A stretch of 6,134 bases of DNA from Bacteroidota bacterium (GTDB taxonomy: Bacteria > Bacteroidota > Bacteroidia > Bacteroidales > FEN-979). The notes beneath the pieces are model-generated. The model did no database searches. It worked only from the letters and a program-made list of their open reading frames with translations, and was not told the DNA's origin. Below, piece after piece: positions 5,694 through 6,134 of this stretch. Where the stretch lies: contig JAPLDN010000067.1 in NCBI GenBank assembly GCA_026391755.1, forward strand, positions 1 through 6,134, read 5' to 3'. Position 1 is the first letter of the stretch, and each line of letters opens with the position of its first letter. The position numbers were made by a program, and so were the translations under genes.

Positions 5694-6134
5694 ATTGATT
5701 TTCAACTGTATATCGTTTTGTTCTTTGAAATCTTGATTGTTTTGGTTTGCTAATAAAACTTTTAATTGCGTTTTATCGAGCAAGGACGCGCTTAATATCT
5801 GTAGAATTTCGTAGGTGGTAAGCGAACTTTTCATCCGGGCTTTTATGATTGCAACCAAGGAGTAGGTGATGATTGCTATGTAAATCTGCGTCTTTACCGC
5901 ATTCGGGGAAGTTCCCCAGAATGATTTCACTTTCAGATGCTGCTTTATCCATTTGAAGAATAACTCGACTTTCCATCTGTATTTATACAGTAACGCAATG
6001 TCAACGGCCGGTAGATCGAAATTGTTGGTTAAAAACACCATCCTTCTTCCAGTCTCAATATCGATAAACCTGATTCGCCTTATACCATCCGGATAGTGTT
6101 TGCTGGTATAAAAGCCTTTGGGTTTAACGCATTG
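5685..6134 (-). CDS. IS4-family DDE transposase, C-terminal 149 residues (cut by window edge)
   Basis: This is the C-terminal part of a cut-and-paste transposase that mobilises its own IS. The frame is open from the window edge (QCVKPKGFYTSKHYPDGIRR) through ETGRRMVFLTNNFDLPAVDIA to the stop. The IS4-family YREK signature is complete: Y-x2-R-x3-E-x6-K in YKYRWKVELFFKWIK (5987-5943), whose Glu is the third catalytic acidic residue. It is followed by QHLKVKSFWGTSPNAVKTQIYIAI, typical of Bacteroidota members. The two catalytic aspartates and the true start lie outside the window; the Met at 6041 is internal. No stop or frameshift interrupts the visible part, so the element may be intact. It is convergent with the 4979 gene. 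Confidence 0.93.
   Translation of the reverse strand, partial: QCVKPKGFYTSKHYPDGIRRIRFIDIETGRRMVFLTNNFDLPAVDIALLYKYRWKVELFFKWIKQHLKVKSFWGTSPNAVKTQIYIAIITYSLVAIIKARMKSSLTTYEILQILSASLLDKTQLKVLLANQNNQDFKEQNDIQLKINLF

Larger units (their letters stand above)
5672..6134 (-). mobile_element. IS4-family insertion sequence, one end (rest beyond window)
   Basis: The transposase-coding DNA runs from the right edge to a stop at 5685. The sequence just outside, CATTAGTGTCCTGTTAAAAT from 5672, resembles terminal repeats I recall for IS4-type elements of Bacteroidota (AGTGTCC-GTTAAAA type). I therefore place this end near 5672. The opposite end, its matching inverted repeat and the target-site duplication lie outside the window, so the exact boundary is unproven and may differ by several bases. 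Confidence 0.7.

Overview
The window looks chromosomal and comes from a Bacteroidota bacterium, probably of the Bacteroidales. Three things point there: Bacteroidota-type promoter elements (TAnnTTTG) in front of several genes, AT-rich leaders with little Shine-Dalgarno sequence, and the order clpC (leftward) | gyrA (rightward) | secreted TPR protein (rightward). That order matches my recollection of the group. The genus cannot be told from this sequence.

Layout. Positions 1-721 (minus) hold the N-terminal 240 codons of a ClpC-type AAA+ chaperone/unfoldase, cut by the window edge inside the first Walker A motif. Positions 722-1031 are a divergent control region with no convincing gene. It contains a good gyrA promoter, a weaker clpC -7 element, a 15-bp perfect palindrome between them, and a stem-loop in each gene's leader. 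Positions 1032-3590 (plus) encode a complete 852-residue GyrA. Positions 3667-4768 (plus) are a secreted TPR-repeat gene that appears broken: signal peptide and mature N-terminus lie in one frame, the TPR body in another, and the join looks like an internal deletion. A strong rho-independent terminator (4785-4816) closes this unit.

Positions 4979-5521 (plus) encode a 180-residue helical protein that I do not recognise. It has a canonical -7 element and a palindrome-rich upstream region. Positions 5550-5640 are palindrome-rich non-coding DNA. Positions 5672-6134 (minus) are one end of an IS4-family insertion sequence carrying the C-terminal 149 residues of its transposase, including the full YREK signature. 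The rest lies beyond the right edge.

How the parts relate. clpC and gyrA are housekeeping genes for protein quality control and DNA supercoiling, and they share one control region. The TPR gene follows gyrA in the same direction but has its own candidate promoter. The segment after the terminator looks like accessory DNA: an orphan gene, structured DNA and an IS. I see no clear defence, CRISPR or biosynthetic system. The points most worth a second look are the disrupted TPR gene, the two leader hairpins with the central palindrome between clpC and gyrA, and the orphan gene with its palindromic upstream region.
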